Shown here: piece after piece, positions 51,348-60,293 of the stretch | Layout: the number at the start of each line of letters is the position of its first letter | Numbering within the stretch: the first letter of the stretch is position 1 | NCBI RefSeq assembly: GCF_036014115.1 | Contig: NZ_CP107913.1 | Span: forward strand, 2,046,001-2,110,000 | Length of the DNA: 64,000 nt | Source of the DNA: Streptomyces sp. NBC_00448 | GTDB taxonomy: Bacteria > Actinomycetota > Actinomycetes > Streptomycetales > Streptomycetaceae | Direction of reading: 5' to 3' | Notes under the pieces: model-generated | What the model was told of the DNA's origin: nothing | Seen by the model: only the letters and a program-made list of their open reading frames with translations | Database searches by the model: none | Made by a program: the position numbers and the translations under genes

Positions 51348-53843
51348 CTACTCGATGGTCCACTGCTGCAACGCCGAACCCGTGTCGGGTTGTTGGGTCA
51401 CCGGCGCACCGTTCGCGGTCGAGGCGGTGGTCAGCAGCAGGCCGCTGTTGACGCTGGTGAGGGTGTAGGCGCCGGAGAGGAGTTCGGTCACCCGCCAGTC
51501 CAGGTTGACGCTGCTGGGGCAGGGCCACTGGATCACGGTGGTGCCCGGCGTGGTGAAGCCCCCGTTGTCCGCGGCGCATTGGCCCGAGGAGCCGTTGGTG
51601 AGGGTGTACGAGCCGTCGGGCAGCCGGGTGAAGGTCCAGCTCTGGTTCTGCCCTCCGGTCAGCGCCGAGGTGTCCAGCTGCGTCCCTTCGGCCTGCGAGG
51701 AGTCCGGGTCCTCCAGTGCCTGGCCGGACAGGCTGACGGTGTGGGTTCCGCTCAGATCCCCGGCCAGCGGGTCGACGGTCCAGGCGAACCTGGTCGAGCC
51801 GCCGGCCCGGCCGGAGGAGGCGGTCACCGTGGCGGTGTAGGTGCCGGCGGCGGTCGGTGTGCCGGTGATCAGCCCGGTGGAGCTGATGGTCAGTCCGGTC
51901 GGCAGGCCGGACGCCGCGTACCTGAGCTTCCGGCCCGCCGAGTCGGTCGCGTTGACCTGCACCGACGCGGCGGTGCCGACCGTGGCGGTCTGCGCGCCGG
52001 GGGTGTAGACGCTGACCTGCTCCGGACCCGGAACCGGCCCGGCCGCGGTCAGCGACAGGGTCTGCTCGGCGGCGGACCGGCTGCCGCCGACAGCGTCGCC
52101 GGTGCGGTCGGTCCAACTGCGGGTCGGGGTGGTCTCGGCGAGCCGGCCGGGCTGCGCGGACATGCCCAGCACCAGCTCGCTGTACCGGTTGACCAGCCGG
52201 TAGGTCCCGGTGGGCTTGCCGGTACGGGGATCGGTGCCGGCCACGACGAACCACTCCTGGCCGACGGTGGGACCGCTCTTGCCGACCGTGGTGACGGTGG
52301 GCCCGGTGCCCCAGGCCCGGCTCGCGGTCGAGCGGGAGTCGACGCCCAGCGCCTGGCGGGTGGCGGCGTTCACGATCTGGTACGAGCCGTCGCCGTTGCT
52401 GACGAAGGACCAGTCCGCCCGCTCGGAACGGCGTCCCGCGGTCAGCGAGGTGGTGGCCGAACCGCCGGAGACCTGCGCGAGCACCCGGCCGGTGCCGCTG
52501 CTGATGCGGTAGCTCTCGGCCGGGTCCACCGGAGGGGCGGCGGGAGCGCTGGAGTCGATCGTCTCGTTGGCGTACTCACCGTCGGAGTGGGAGCAGGCGA
52601 TGGCGCAGTACGACCGGAAGGACCTGCCGACGATGGTGGAACTGGTGTTGTTGGCGCTGTCGAGGAACCAGCGGTACCAGGAGCCGGACGTGTAACCGCC
52701 GGAGTCGCCGATCAGGTGCCACTTCTGCGTGGCCAGGTTGTCGGTCGCGTAGTACTTCTGCGACTGGGTCGTTCCGGCGGCCACCGCGGGCTCGCCGATG
52801 TACAGGCCGAGGTAGGCGTCGTAGGTGATGTTCATGATGAACAGCGGTGACTGGTCGGGCAGTTCACCGGCCGCTATCTGCTGGTCCACGGTCCCGGTGT
52901 TCTTCGGGTCGTAGTCGTCCGCCACCGGGGTGTAGCCGGTCGGGTCGGCCGCGGTGACCGGCTCCAGGTTGCTCTCCCTGCCCCCGACACCGGGCTGCGA
53001 CCAGGAGCCGTCGAACCACTTCTGCCAGCTGCCGGTCGCCATCTTGCCGGAGATGGGTGCGCGCGCGACGTTCTCCAGGCCGCCCATGCTCCCGCCGACG
53101 CCGCCCTTGGGCACGATGCGCGAGCCGTAGTAGACGTAGAAGTAGCCCGACGCGGTGTCCACGTAGAACCGCTGGTCGCCGTCGCCGTAGTCATAGGTCT
53201 GCTGGGGGAACGTGGCGGTGTCACCGCGGGTGGTGCGGTAAGGGGACGTGATGGCGTGGCCCTTGATGCTCCACACCTTCCCCTGGTCGGTGGAGACGGC
53301 GTAGTCGATGGAGTCGTAGTGCAGTCCGTCGCCGAAGGGCTGCGGGGTGAACTCGTTGTGCACCAGGCCGTACCAGTCGCCGGTGTCCGGGTCGACCCAG
53401 ACCCCGAGCAGGTCGCAGTAGTTGGCCTGGGAGTAGCCGGAGCCGGTGGGAGCCGGCGTCGCCTCCAGGCCGGTGGGGCTGTTGTTGCAGCGCCAGGTCG
53501 TGTCGTTGTTGGCGTCCTTGGCGTCGGCCGGGTTCACCGCGGTGTCGAGCGTGGTGTCCGGGGTCGCTGTGTCGAAGTCGGTCCCGGTGTAGAAGCCCCA
53601 TTCACGGGGGTCGGTCGCGCCGTACAGCGAGTGGGACGACTGGAAGTAGAACGTGCCGTTCTTGTCGATGTAGCCGCTGGCGGGCGTGTCGTCCGCGTAG
53701 GCGTACGGCTTGGTCGAGCCGATGCTGACGGTGTACGAGGCGGCGGCCGGCGCCGGTGACGCCACGGCCGGCAGCACGGTGCCGACGGTGAGGAGCGAGG
53801 CGGTCGCGGCGACAGCCGCGAGCGCCCTTCGGAGGCGTGGCAA
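51348..53843 (-). CDS. Secreted propeller-like enzyme with ricin-type lectin repeats and Ig-like module
   Basis: 831 residues. After the signal peptide, residues 40-420 form a beta-propeller-like region (GVWVDPDTGDWYGLVHNEF, VSTDQGKVW, YFYVYYGSRIVPKGG), perhaps a glycosidase or sialidase-like domain. Then come a ricin-type trefoil region (450-600), an Ig-like putative module (GLPTGLTISSTGLITGTPTAAGTYT, 630-700) and a final ricin-like trefoil ending QQWTIE. The TTG start at 53843 was chosen for AAGGGA 6 bases upstream. The catalytic family is not recognised. Confidence 0.72.
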   Translation of the reverse strand: MPRLRRALAAVAATASLLTVGTVLPAVASPAPAAASYTVSIGSTKPYAYADDTPASGYIDKNGTFYFQSSHSLYGATDPREWGFYTGTDFDTATPDTTLDTAVNPADAKDANNDTTWRCNNSPTGLEATPAPTGSGYSQANYCDLLGVWVDPDTGDWYGLVHNEFTPQPFGDGLHYDSIDYAVSTDQGKVWSIKGHAITSPYRTTRGDTATFPQQTYDYGDGDQRFYVDTASGYFYVYYGSRIVPKGGVGGSMGGLENVARAPISGKMATGSWQKWFDGSWSQPGVGGRESNLEPVTAADPTGYTPVADDYDPKNTGTVDQQIAAGELPDQSPLFIMNITYDAYLGLYIGEPAVAAGTTQSQKYYATDNLATQKWHLIGDSGGYTSGSWYRWFLDSANNTSSTIVGRSFRSYCAIACSHSDGEYANETIDSSAPAAPPVDPAESYRISSGTGRVLAQVSGGSATTSLTAGRRSERADWSFVSNGDGSYQIVNAATRQALGVDSRSTASRAWGTGPTVTTVGKSGPTVGQEWFVVAGTDPRTGKPTGTYRLVNRYSELVLGMSAQPGRLAETTPTRSWTDRTGDAVGGSRSAAEQTLSLTAAGPVPGPEQVSVYTPGAQTATVGTAASVQVNATDSAGRKLRYAASGLPTGLTISSTGLITGTPTAAGTYTATVTASSGRAGGSTRFAWTVDPLAGDLSGTHTVSLSGQALEDPDSSQAEGTQLDTSALTGGQNQSWTFTRLPDGSYTLTNGSSGQCAADNGGFTTPGTTVIQWPCPSSVNLDWRVTELLSGAYTLTSVNSGLLLTTASTANGAPVTQQPDTGSALQQWTIE

Positions 53844-54077
53844 GGGTGGTCCCTTCTCTGGGGCCCCGCCCCGGCACAGGCAGGTGACCAAGCGGGCAGC
53901 CGGGGCAGGCGGGCGGACAGGGCAGGCAAGGCGCAGGATCGTCGGCCGTCAGCGGGACCGGGACGGGGGCTGTCGTTGCCGGGGGAACCGGTGGGGCGAT
54001 CACGTCGGTTCGCTGCGTGCAGTACATGGGCAACCGGACACCGCGGCAGGAACGCTGCGAGCAGAGCCCTGGATGAT

Positions 54078-54157
54078 CGGAACTGCTTGGACAATGGCAG
54101 TTCCGCGCAGGGCCGCTCACGCAGGGACAGCTTGGAGTCGGGCGCTGCGCCTGTCAA
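54078..54157 (-). promoter_or_regulatory. Promoter and dyad upstream of the two-gene polysaccharide operon
   Basis: Minus strand TTGACA (54152-54157), 17-base spacer, CAAGCT (54129-54134). Downstream is an inverted repeat CGGAACTGC (54078-54086) / GCAGTTCCG (54097-54105) with a 10-base centre containing TTGGACAAT. CTTGGACGAT recurs in the AraC gene leader (55084-55093, minus). The promoter box overlaps CTGTCAAGACAG (54151-54162). Nothing else is seen in 53844-54230. Confidence 0.55.
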
Positions 54158-54230
54158 GACAGCCGTCAGGAGCGCGCCGGTCCCACGCGCGGCCAGGACC
54201 GGGTGCCCGCCGGTCCCGGCCGTCCGCTCA

Positions 54231-55064
54231 TCAGCGGCGCTGCTGCCTGCGGAAGACCGACGGCGCGACTCCCACCTGCCGGGTGAACACCCGGGTGAAG
54301 TAGGCGGGATCGGGATACCCGACCTCACGGGCGATGCGGGAGACCGGACTGTCGGTATCGGCCAGCAGCGCCTTCGCCCGGTCGATCCGACGCCGCATCA
54401 GGTAGACCGTCGGGGTGGAGCCGGTGGCCTGGCGGACCGCCACCGCGAGGCTGTCCCGGGAGACCGCCAACTCCCTGGCGATCGAGCCGATCCGCACCGG
54501 CCCCTCGGCGTTGTCCAGCAGGCGCAGGGCGCGCAGGCCGAGGTCGCGCCGGAAGCGGCCCGGCTCGGCGGACTTCCGCCGGCCGGTGCCCACGGCGTTG
54601 ATCAGCGCGTGGAGCGAACTCGTGGCGGCCACATGGCCGCCGAGGGACTCCGGCCGGGCGAGCAGGTCCAGCAGTCGAACGCACTGGGCGAAGGTCTCGG
54701 CGGCGTCCGCCGGTTCGACGACCGGGCAGGACGCGCCGAGGTATCCCAGTTCGGCGTAGCTCCTGGCCGCCGGCCCCTCGAACAGGATCCAGTACTCGTT
54801 CCAGCCGCTCCCCGACGGGCCGTAGCGGTGGCGCACGCCGGCGGGCAGCCAGATGAATGATCCGGGCCGCACCCGGTAGCGCCCGGGGTGGCCATGCAGT
54901 TCGAGGGAGCCCGATCCCTGGTACACCAGGACCCCGGCGTGGCAGTTCAGGGCGCGTTCGACCCGGGAAGGGGGGTGGTCCAGAATCCGGCCGGCGCCGG
55001 TCACGGCGATTCCCAGCGCCCGCACCTCCTCCGGCGGCGTGCGGTAGTGCGCGACGGAATCCAC
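54231..55064 (-). CDS. AraC family transcriptional regulator
   Basis: A 277-residue regulator: N-terminal cupin-like arm domain (CHAGVLVYQGSGSLELHGHPGRYRVRPGSFIWLPAGVRHRY) and a C-terminal double helix-turn-helix (IGSIARELAVSRDSLAVAVRQATGSTPTVYLMRRRIDRAKALL, IAREVGYPDPAYFTRVFTRQVGVAPSVFRR). GTG 55064 with AGGAG 8-10 bases upstream. It probably activates the operon that follows and perhaps the divergent hydrolase-like gene in response to a sugar. Confidence 0.9.
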   Translation of the reverse strand: MDSVAHYRTPPEEVRALGIAVTGAGRILDHPPSRVERALNCHAGVLVYQGSGSLELHGHPGRYRVRPGSFIWLPAGVRHRYGPSGSGWNEYWILFEGPAARSYAELGYLGASCPVVEPADAAETFAQCVRLLDLLARPESLGGHVAATSSLHALINAVGTGRRKSAEPGRFRRDLGLRALRLLDNAEGPVRIGSIARELAVSRDSLAVAVRQATGSTPTVYLMRRRIDRAKALLADTDSPVSRIAREVGYPDPAYFTRVFTRQVGVAPSVFRRQQRR

Positions 55065-55389
55065 CCGACCACTCCTGTCGACAATCGTCCAAGTCCTTGC
55101 CGCATCCGTGCATTCCCGCGTGGCAGGGTGCGCGTGGAGCATGTCGGCATGAGCACCGGACGCCTCGACAGGGTCCGTTCGACCGCCCCACCTCCCACGG
55201 TCACCGTCCGGACAGCGGAGACCGTGGGCTCGGCCGGCCGGCACCCGCCCCTTCAAACCGACCGCGTCGCCCGTCCAGCCGGGGTTCCCACCGGACAGCC
55301 GAGGGTTCCCACGGGCGGAATCCGACCCGCAAGCGAACAACGCCTCCTCCACATCCGGCCGGTGAGCTGCGGCTCCTTCCGGGCCACCC

Positions 55390-55418
55390 TTGACAACTTA
55401 GCAGCTAAGTAACACGAT
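55390..55418 (+). promoter_or_regulatory. Promoter with palindromic operator in its spacer
   Basis: TTGACA (55390-55395), a 17-base spacer and CACGAT (55413-55418). The spacer starts with ACTTAGC-A-GCTAAGT (55396-55410), a perfect 7-bp-arm palindrome, ideally placed for a repressor. The rest of 55065-55504 holds no gene. Confidence 0.65.
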
Positions 55419-55504
55419 CCCTGGGCAAGACCGGCTCGGCCGAGCCGGTGGCGACAGGACCGCGGCGTGGCCTCCCGCCCGGTTGCGGAGTGGAGGTGAG
55501 CCGG

Positions 55505-57502
55505 ATGGGGACGCGGTATGTCCTGCGGGTCCAGGCGGACCCGGCCGACGAGCCGGCGGCGGTCGCCGCGCGAATGGTCGCGCTGGCCGAGCGGGCCGGC
55601 GCCGACGAGCTCTGCGTCTTCCTGTTCGGCATGGAGTTCAACGACGGCAACGAGCCGCTCGACCGGATCGGCCACTGGCTCGACCGCACCCGGCCGTGGC
55701 GCGCGTCCGTACGATCCGCCGGCATCGCGGTGAGCCTGAACCCCGGCCATACCCTCGGGCACTGCGACTGGGGGCGCCCGCGCCGCGACGACTGGCAGCC
55801 CATGGTCGACCAGCGCGGGACCGCCGCCGACGTGGTGGTCTGCCCGCTGGACCCGGGGTGGCGTGCCTACTTCGCCGAGACCCTGCGCCGCTACGTCGCC
55901 GAGGACGTCGACGCGGTCTGGATCGAGGACGACATCCGGCTGCACAACCACGAACCGCTGGACTGGGGCGGCTGCTTCTGCCCGCTGCACCTGGCCGAGT
56001 TCGCCCGGTCCTGCGGCACGCGGGCGACCCGCGACGAGGTGGTCGCGGCATGCACCGCGCCCGGCCCGCCCCACCCGTGGCGCGAGCTGTGGCTGGACAT
56101 GTGGGAACGCACCCAGCTCGAACTGGTCGGCGCCTGGCGGAAGATCGCCGCCGATCACGGGGTCCGCCTCGGACTGATGTCCTCCACCCCCGAGGCGCAC
56201 GCGGCCGAGGGACGGCGCCGGCCGGACTGGCTGCCCGGATTCGACCTGCACCGGCCGCACTTCTGGGGCTACTCCGACTCCGGCGCCGAGGCACTGCCCA
56301 CGTACGCGGCGCTGCTGGACGCCCAGCGCACACAGCAACCGCCCGGCCTGGTCAGCTATCCGGAGATCGAGTGCTGGCCGTACGGGCAGTGGAACAAGTC
56401 CTACCGGCAGACCTTCGCCCAGATGGCGACCGCGCACATCCTCGGCTGCGACGGGCTGGCGATCAGCCTCTACGACTTCCTGACCAACCACCCCGACGAC
56501 GACCCCGGGCGCGCCGGCTTCCTCGCCGAGGTCCGCCCGGCGCTGGACTGGCTGGCCGACACCTTCGACACGTCGCTGCGCACCGTCGGGATCGGCGTGC
56601 CCTGGTCACAGGAGACCGGCCGGGCCGCGCGAACCGGCGACGGCGCGAAGGGCAGCGGTGCGAAGGGCGACTGGCGCGCGCTGGCCGTACCGCACCGCGA
56701 ATGGGCCGGCTGGCTCGGCGCGATCGGCCACGCCGTCACCCTGCGGGGCGACGCGCCGGTCAACGCGGTCGCGGGCGAGTCCGCGTGGGCGTACGACGAC
56801 GCCACCGTGCGGGGCTGGCTCGCCGGCGGCCTGCTGCTCGACGGCACCGCGGCGCGCATCCTCGCCGAACGCGGCTACGGAGAGCTGATCGGGCTGAACG
56901 GCGTGCGCCGGCTGGGCCCGACGGACCCGCTGCCGGTGCGCGAGGTGTGCGAGGACCCCGACTTCTCGCTGCGGGTGGGCGCGATGATCTCGGTCGACCC
57001 GCACATCAACGGCCACCCGCCGGTCGTGACCGGTGAACCCGTGCCCGGCGCCCGGGTCGCGAGCCGGATCGTGGACGGCGCGGGCCGCCCGGTCGGCCCC
57101 GGTCTGGTGCTGCACCGCAACACGCTGGGCGGACGGGTCGCGGTCTGCCCCTGGCCTGCCACCACCGCGGTGCGGATGACCCCGCAGCGCGCCGCGCAAC
57201 TGTCCGCCGCCGTCGACTGGCTCGGCGCGGGAACCCACGCCCGGGTCTCCGGCGGTCCCTGGCTGACGCCGCAGGCCCTCACCGACGGCACGCGCTGGCG
57301 GCTGGTGGTGTGGAACTCCGGGCCCGACGAGGTCGACGCCGTCACCGTACGGCTGCCGGCCGGCATGCCCGCACCGGCCGGCGGCGTACAGATCGACGCT
57401 CGCGGCACGCGCCGTCCGATCGGGTACGCCGCCGGCGCCCTCGACCTGCGCCGTCCGCTCGGCCAGTGGGAGTTCGCGGTCCTCACCGCGGAGTGCCCCT
57501 GA
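55505..57502 (+). CDS. Unassigned TIM-barrel-like glycoside hydrolase (GH42-like)
   Basis: A 665-residue cytoplasmic protein without signal peptide. The first 350 residues look like a clan-A barrel: VAVWIEDDIRLHNH-type acidic motif (seen as DAVWIEDDIRLHNHEPLDWGG), ELWLDMWERTQLELV, LVSYPEIECWPYGQWNKS and GLAISLYDFLTNHPDDDPG. The middle (380-470) resembles a trimerisation-type flavodoxin domain and the end a beta-sandwich, as in GH42 enzymes. I cannot assign it to a named family. Start ATG 55505, with GGAGG 8 bases upstream; GTG 55496 is possible. Confidence 0.6.
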   Translation: MGTRYVLRVQADPADEPAAVAARMVALAERAGADELCVFLFGMEFNDGNEPLDRIGHWLDRTRPWRASVRSAGIAVSLNPGHTLGHCDWGRPRRDDWQPMVDQRGTAADVVVCPLDPGWRAYFAETLRRYVAEDVDAVWIEDDIRLHNHEPLDWGGCFCPLHLAEFARSCGTRATRDEVVAACTAPGPPHPWRELWLDMWERTQLELVGAWRKIAADHGVRLGLMSSTPEAHAAEGRRRPDWLPGFDLHRPHFWGYSDSGAEALPTYAALLDAQRTQQPPGLVSYPEIECWPYGQWNKSYRQTFAQMATAHILGCDGLAISLYDFLTNHPDDDPGRAGFLAEVRPALDWLADTFDTSLRTVGIGVPWSQETGRAARTGDGAKGSGAKGDWRALAVPHREWAGWLGAIGHAVTLRGDAPVNAVAGESAWAYDDATVRGWLAGGLLLDGTAARILAERGYGELIGLNGVRRLGPTDPLPVREVCEDPDFSLRVGAMISVDPHINGHPPVVTGEPVPGARVASRIVDGAGRPVGPGLVLHRNTLGGRVAVCPWPATTAVRMTPQRAAQLSAAVDWLGAGTHARVSGGPWLTPQALTDGTRWRLVVWNSGPDEVDAVTVRLPAGMPAPAGGVQIDARGTRRPIGYAAGALDLRRPLGQWEFAVLTAECP

Positions 57503-57560
57503 TCCGCGCCCCTGCCAGAACGCGCCGCACACATCGTCCGCGGTGGCAGCGGCGCGGCCG

Positions 57561-57585
57561 CTACGGCTACGGCTACGGCTACGGC
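57561..57585. repeat. CTACGG hexamer repeat (four copies)
   Basis: Four tandem CTACGG units immediately before the GH27 remnant, probably at or near the deletion junction. Confidence 0.8.
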
Positions 57586-57599
57586 ACGATCAAGCTGTC

Positions 57600-58163
57600 G
57601 GCTCCGACCTGACCCATCTCGACGCGGGTGACAAGGCGCTGCTGACCAACAAGCGGCTCATCGCGATCGACCAGGACGGCATCCCCGCCGTCCGGGTGGT
57701 CAAGAGCGGCAACGAACAGGTCTTCGCCAAGCGCATCTCCGCGGTTCCCACCTCCGGGACGGGCGGCACCGGCGAACTGGTCGGCGCCCAGTCCGGCAAG
57801 TGCATCGACGCCGACGGCGGCAACGTCTACTTCAACGGCACCAAGGAGCAGCTCTGGGACTGCAACGGCGGCGTCAACCAGGAGTTCTCCCTGACCGACT
57901 CCGGTCAGCTGCGCACCATGGGCGCCACCGACTGCCTCGACGTCTACAACGACAACACCACCCCCGGCACCAAGGTGGAGTTGTGGAACTGCGACGGCGG
58001 CGACGCCCAGAAGTGGACCGTCAAGAGCGACGGCACCATCGTCGCCCAGAAGTCCGGCCTGTGCCTGGACGCGACCGGCGCGAAGACCGCCGACGGCGCC
58101 CCGCTGCAACTGTGGACGTGCAACGGCGACGCCAACCAGAAGTGGTCCTGGTCCTACCACTGA
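57600..58163 (+). pseudogene. GH27 alpha-galactosidase C-terminal remnant with ricin-type lectin domain
   Basis: The frame opens in GSDLTHLDAGDKALLTNK and LIAIDQDGIPAVRVV, which in GH27 enzymes is the last part of the catalytic barrel, and goes on through a complete ricin-type trefoil with QxW-type motifs (QLWDCNGGVNQEF, ELWNCDGGDAQKW, QLWTCNGDANQKW). The catalytic Asp residues and signal peptide are missing, and the sequence upstream is a hexamer repeat and low-complexity DNA. A 5' truncation is clear; no usable start is seen. Confidence 0.72.
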
Positions 58164-58324
58164 GCGCCGGCCCCGCCGGCTGACCCCGCCACCCGCGCGC
58201 TCGCGCCCGCCCGTCGCGCCGCCGGCGCCGGCGGGTGCGGGCCGCGGGGCGGTCGAGGACACATGTGGTCCGGGCACACCCCCCAGGTATCAACTCCCCC
58301 CACACCAGAAGGAGATGTCCCCCC

Positions 58325-58756
58325 ATGCCCATGCCTCACCTACCAGGTGTGAGAGCCAAGGTGCTCATCGCCGTGACCGCTCTGGGTCTCGGCGCGGCCG
58401 GACTCGTGGCGGCCGAAGTCCCGGCCTCCGCCCGGACGCGTGCGGACGCCGCCCCCGCTGCGTCGAGCGCATGCCCCTGGGTCGGTTCGAACGCCCCGGT
58501 CAGCAGCCGCGTCGACCAACTGCTCCCGAAGGGCTCGACCACCGACGGCACCCAGCTCCAGCTCTACACCTGCAACGGCACGGCGGGCCAGTCCTGGGTC
58601 TCACCCGCCGCCGGTGTCTCGGGCCCGACCGGCCAGGTCACCGGCATCTCCGACCTGTGCGTCGACATGAAGGCCGCGTCGAACGCCGACCGCACCCCCG
58701 TGCAGACCTACACGTGCAACGGCACCGCCGCTCAGCAGTGGAACCTGCCGAGTTGA
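58325..58756 (+). CDS. Secreted short protein: GH3 N-terminal stub joined to a ricin-type fragment
   Basis: 143 residues with AAGGAG upstream of the ATG. A signal peptide is followed by CPWVGSNAPVSSRVDQLL, the usual mature start of GH3 beta-glucosidase-like enzymes. It then jumps at about residue 70 to ricin-type sequence (TDGTQLQLYTCNGTAGQSW, LCVDMKAASNADRTPVQTYTCNGTAAQQW). The GH3 barrel (over 500 residues) is absent, so an in-frame internal deletion of a GH3-ricin enzyme is likely. It could still be secreted as a small lectin. A natural small lectin is the alternative. Confidence 0.62.
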   Translation: MPMPHLPGVRAKVLIAVTALGLGAAGLVAAEVPASARTRADAAPAASSACPWVGSNAPVSSRVDQLLPKGSTTDGTQLQLYTCNGTAGQSWVSPAAGVSGPTGQVTGISDLCVDMKAASNADRTPVQTYTCNGTAAQQWNLPS

Positions 58757-58801
58757 GCAGGGCGTGCTGAACCCACGCCTTTCGGCGGACGCGAGCTGAC
58801 C

Positions 58802-58839
58802 CCCGACCCGCTCGACATGGAGGCACCGAGCGGGTCGGG
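58802..58839 (+). terminator. Hairpin terminator after the GH3/ricin chimera
   Basis: 13-bp stem (58802-58814 with 58827-58839, CCCGACCCGCTCG and complement), 12-base loop, 45 bases past the stop. Confidence 0.7.
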
Positions 58840-58859
58840 AGCGTCACGGAAACAACAGG

Positions 58860-59057
58860 TCAGCGCTTTCGCCCGGGTGCTTTCAGGGGCGTCGGCGGGA
58901 GGTTCGGGGAGAGCAGGCGGTACACCCTGGCGCCGGGAGCCGAACCGCCGCGGTACGACGCGAAGGCGTCATTCGTGGTGAGCCCGGCCCACGGTCCCGT
59001 GTCGAGGAAATGCACGGATTCACCGGTGAACTTCGAAGAATCCCTGCACCGCCCCGT
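58860..59057 (-). pseudogene. C-terminal fragment of an unknown protein
   Basis: A minus-strand frame of about 65 codons, bounded upstream by TAG, with G/C-rich third positions: SSKFTGESVHFLDTGPWAGL, TTNDAFASYRGG and ARVYRLLSPNLPP. No start or ribosome site. It looks like the end of a gene whose front is lost; I do not recognise it. Confidence 0.35.
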
Positions 59058-59149
59058 CTACGCGCATACCTTGGGGTTTGGGCGCCCACGTACCCGCCCC
59101 TCCGGGCCGGACGCGCCGTCATGTCCCTCGCAGGTGAAGGAGAACCACG

Positions 59150-60151
59150 GTGTCGCGCCCTTCGGAGGCCACGCAGCCTCACTCCATACGTACGCATGCC
59201 GACGTCACGGCGGCCAGATCCCGGCTCCGGCTTCGCAGGAGCGTCGTGCCGATCGGAGTGGCCGGCGCCGTTGTGCTGGCCGGTATCGCGGTGCACTCGG
59301 CGTCCGCCACGCCGTCCTCCGACGCCGTGATCGCCGAAGTGTACGGAGGCGGCGGCAACTCCGGTGCCACGTACACCAACGACTTCATCGAACTGGCCAA
59401 CGCCGGTGCGTCGACGCTGGATCTGAGTGGCTACAGCGTGCAGTACCTGCGCGGAACGCCGGCCGAGACCTCCACGTGGCGCGCCACGCCGCTGACCGGC
59501 ACGCTCGTCGGGGGCGCCCGATATCTGGTGCAGGAGTGGGCCAACACCGGCGGCTCCCTTCCGCTCCCGGCCCCCGACGCCGCCGGCTCGATCAACCTGT
59601 CCGCCACGGACGGGACCGTCGCGCTGGTCTCGGGCACTGCTCCGCTCACCTGCCTGACGGCCGCCGACTGTGCCGCCGACCCGCGGGTCAAGGACCTGGT
59701 GGGCTACGGCAACGCTGTCGTGCACGAGGGCAGCGGCCCGGCCGTCGGGGCGAGCGCCACCACATCCGTGGCCCGCGGCGTCCTGCTCGGCGACACCGAT
59801 GAGAACGCGGCCGACTTCACCCCGGGGCTCCCCACTCCCGAGAGCTCCACGGGCAACGGTGGCGGCACTGACGGTGGTGGCGACGACGGCGGGCCCGCGG
59901 GTGTGACGGCCGGCGCCGACGACGGCGGCACGGGCGGCGGCACCAGCGGCGGCGACGACGGCGGGACCGTCGGCGTGGTCGAGGGCGCGATCAACGGTGC
60001 CACCTCCGGAGACGACGGCGGCACGGGCGGCGGCACCAGCGGCGGCGACGACGGCGGGACCGTGGGCGTCACCGGTGGCGGCGACGACGGCGGCGGGACC
60101 GTGGGCGTCATCGCCGGCGCCGACGACGGCGGCACGGGCGCAACCGGCTGA
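59150..60151 (+). CDS. Secreted lamin-tail-domain protein with Gly/Asp repeats
   Basis: 333 residues: signal/transmembrane segment (about 28-52), a lamin-tail domain (DAVIAEVYGGGGNSGATYTNDFIELANAGASTLDLSGYSVQYL; 57-225) and a repetitive tail of GGDDGGTVGV-like units (230-333). In many actinomycetes this domain is followed by an endonuclease/exonuclease/phosphatase domain; none is present here. GAAGGAG precedes the GTG. Role unknown; perhaps a cell-surface or DNA-binding protein, or a nuclease that lost its enzyme part. Confidence 0.75.
   Translation: MSRPSEATQPHSIRTHADVTAARSRLRLRRSVVPIGVAGAVVLAGIAVHSASATPSSDAVIAEVYGGGGNSGATYTNDFIELANAGASTLDLSGYSVQYLRGTPAETSTWRATPLTGTLVGGARYLVQEWANTGGSLPLPAPDAAGSINLSATDGTVALVSGTAPLTCLTAADCAADPRVKDLVGYGNAVVHEGSGPAVGASATTSVARGVLLGDTDENAADFTPGLPTPESSTGNGGGTDGGGDDGGPAGVTAGADDGGTGGGTSGGDDGGTVGVVEGAINGATSGDDGGTGGGTSGGDDGGTVGVTGGGDDGGGTVGVIAGADDGGTGATG
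59875..60145 (+). repeat. Coding Gly/Asp repeat region
   Basis: Imperfect repeats built from GGCGACGACGGCGG(G)ACCG-type blocks, encoding GDDGGT units, with the longer unit (ACCAGCGGCGGCGACGACGG) present twice about 90 bases apart. Confidence 0.7.
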
Positions 60152-60293
60152 CGGGGCCGTACCCCCGTCGCTCTCCGCCCGCTGTCGCCAGGCTCGGCGC
60201 ACGCTCCGCGACCTCGACAGGGTGCTCCGCGCCATGGGACGGCTGGTCACACGCCGTCTTCGACGCACTCCCCGGCGGAACCGGGGCGCATAC

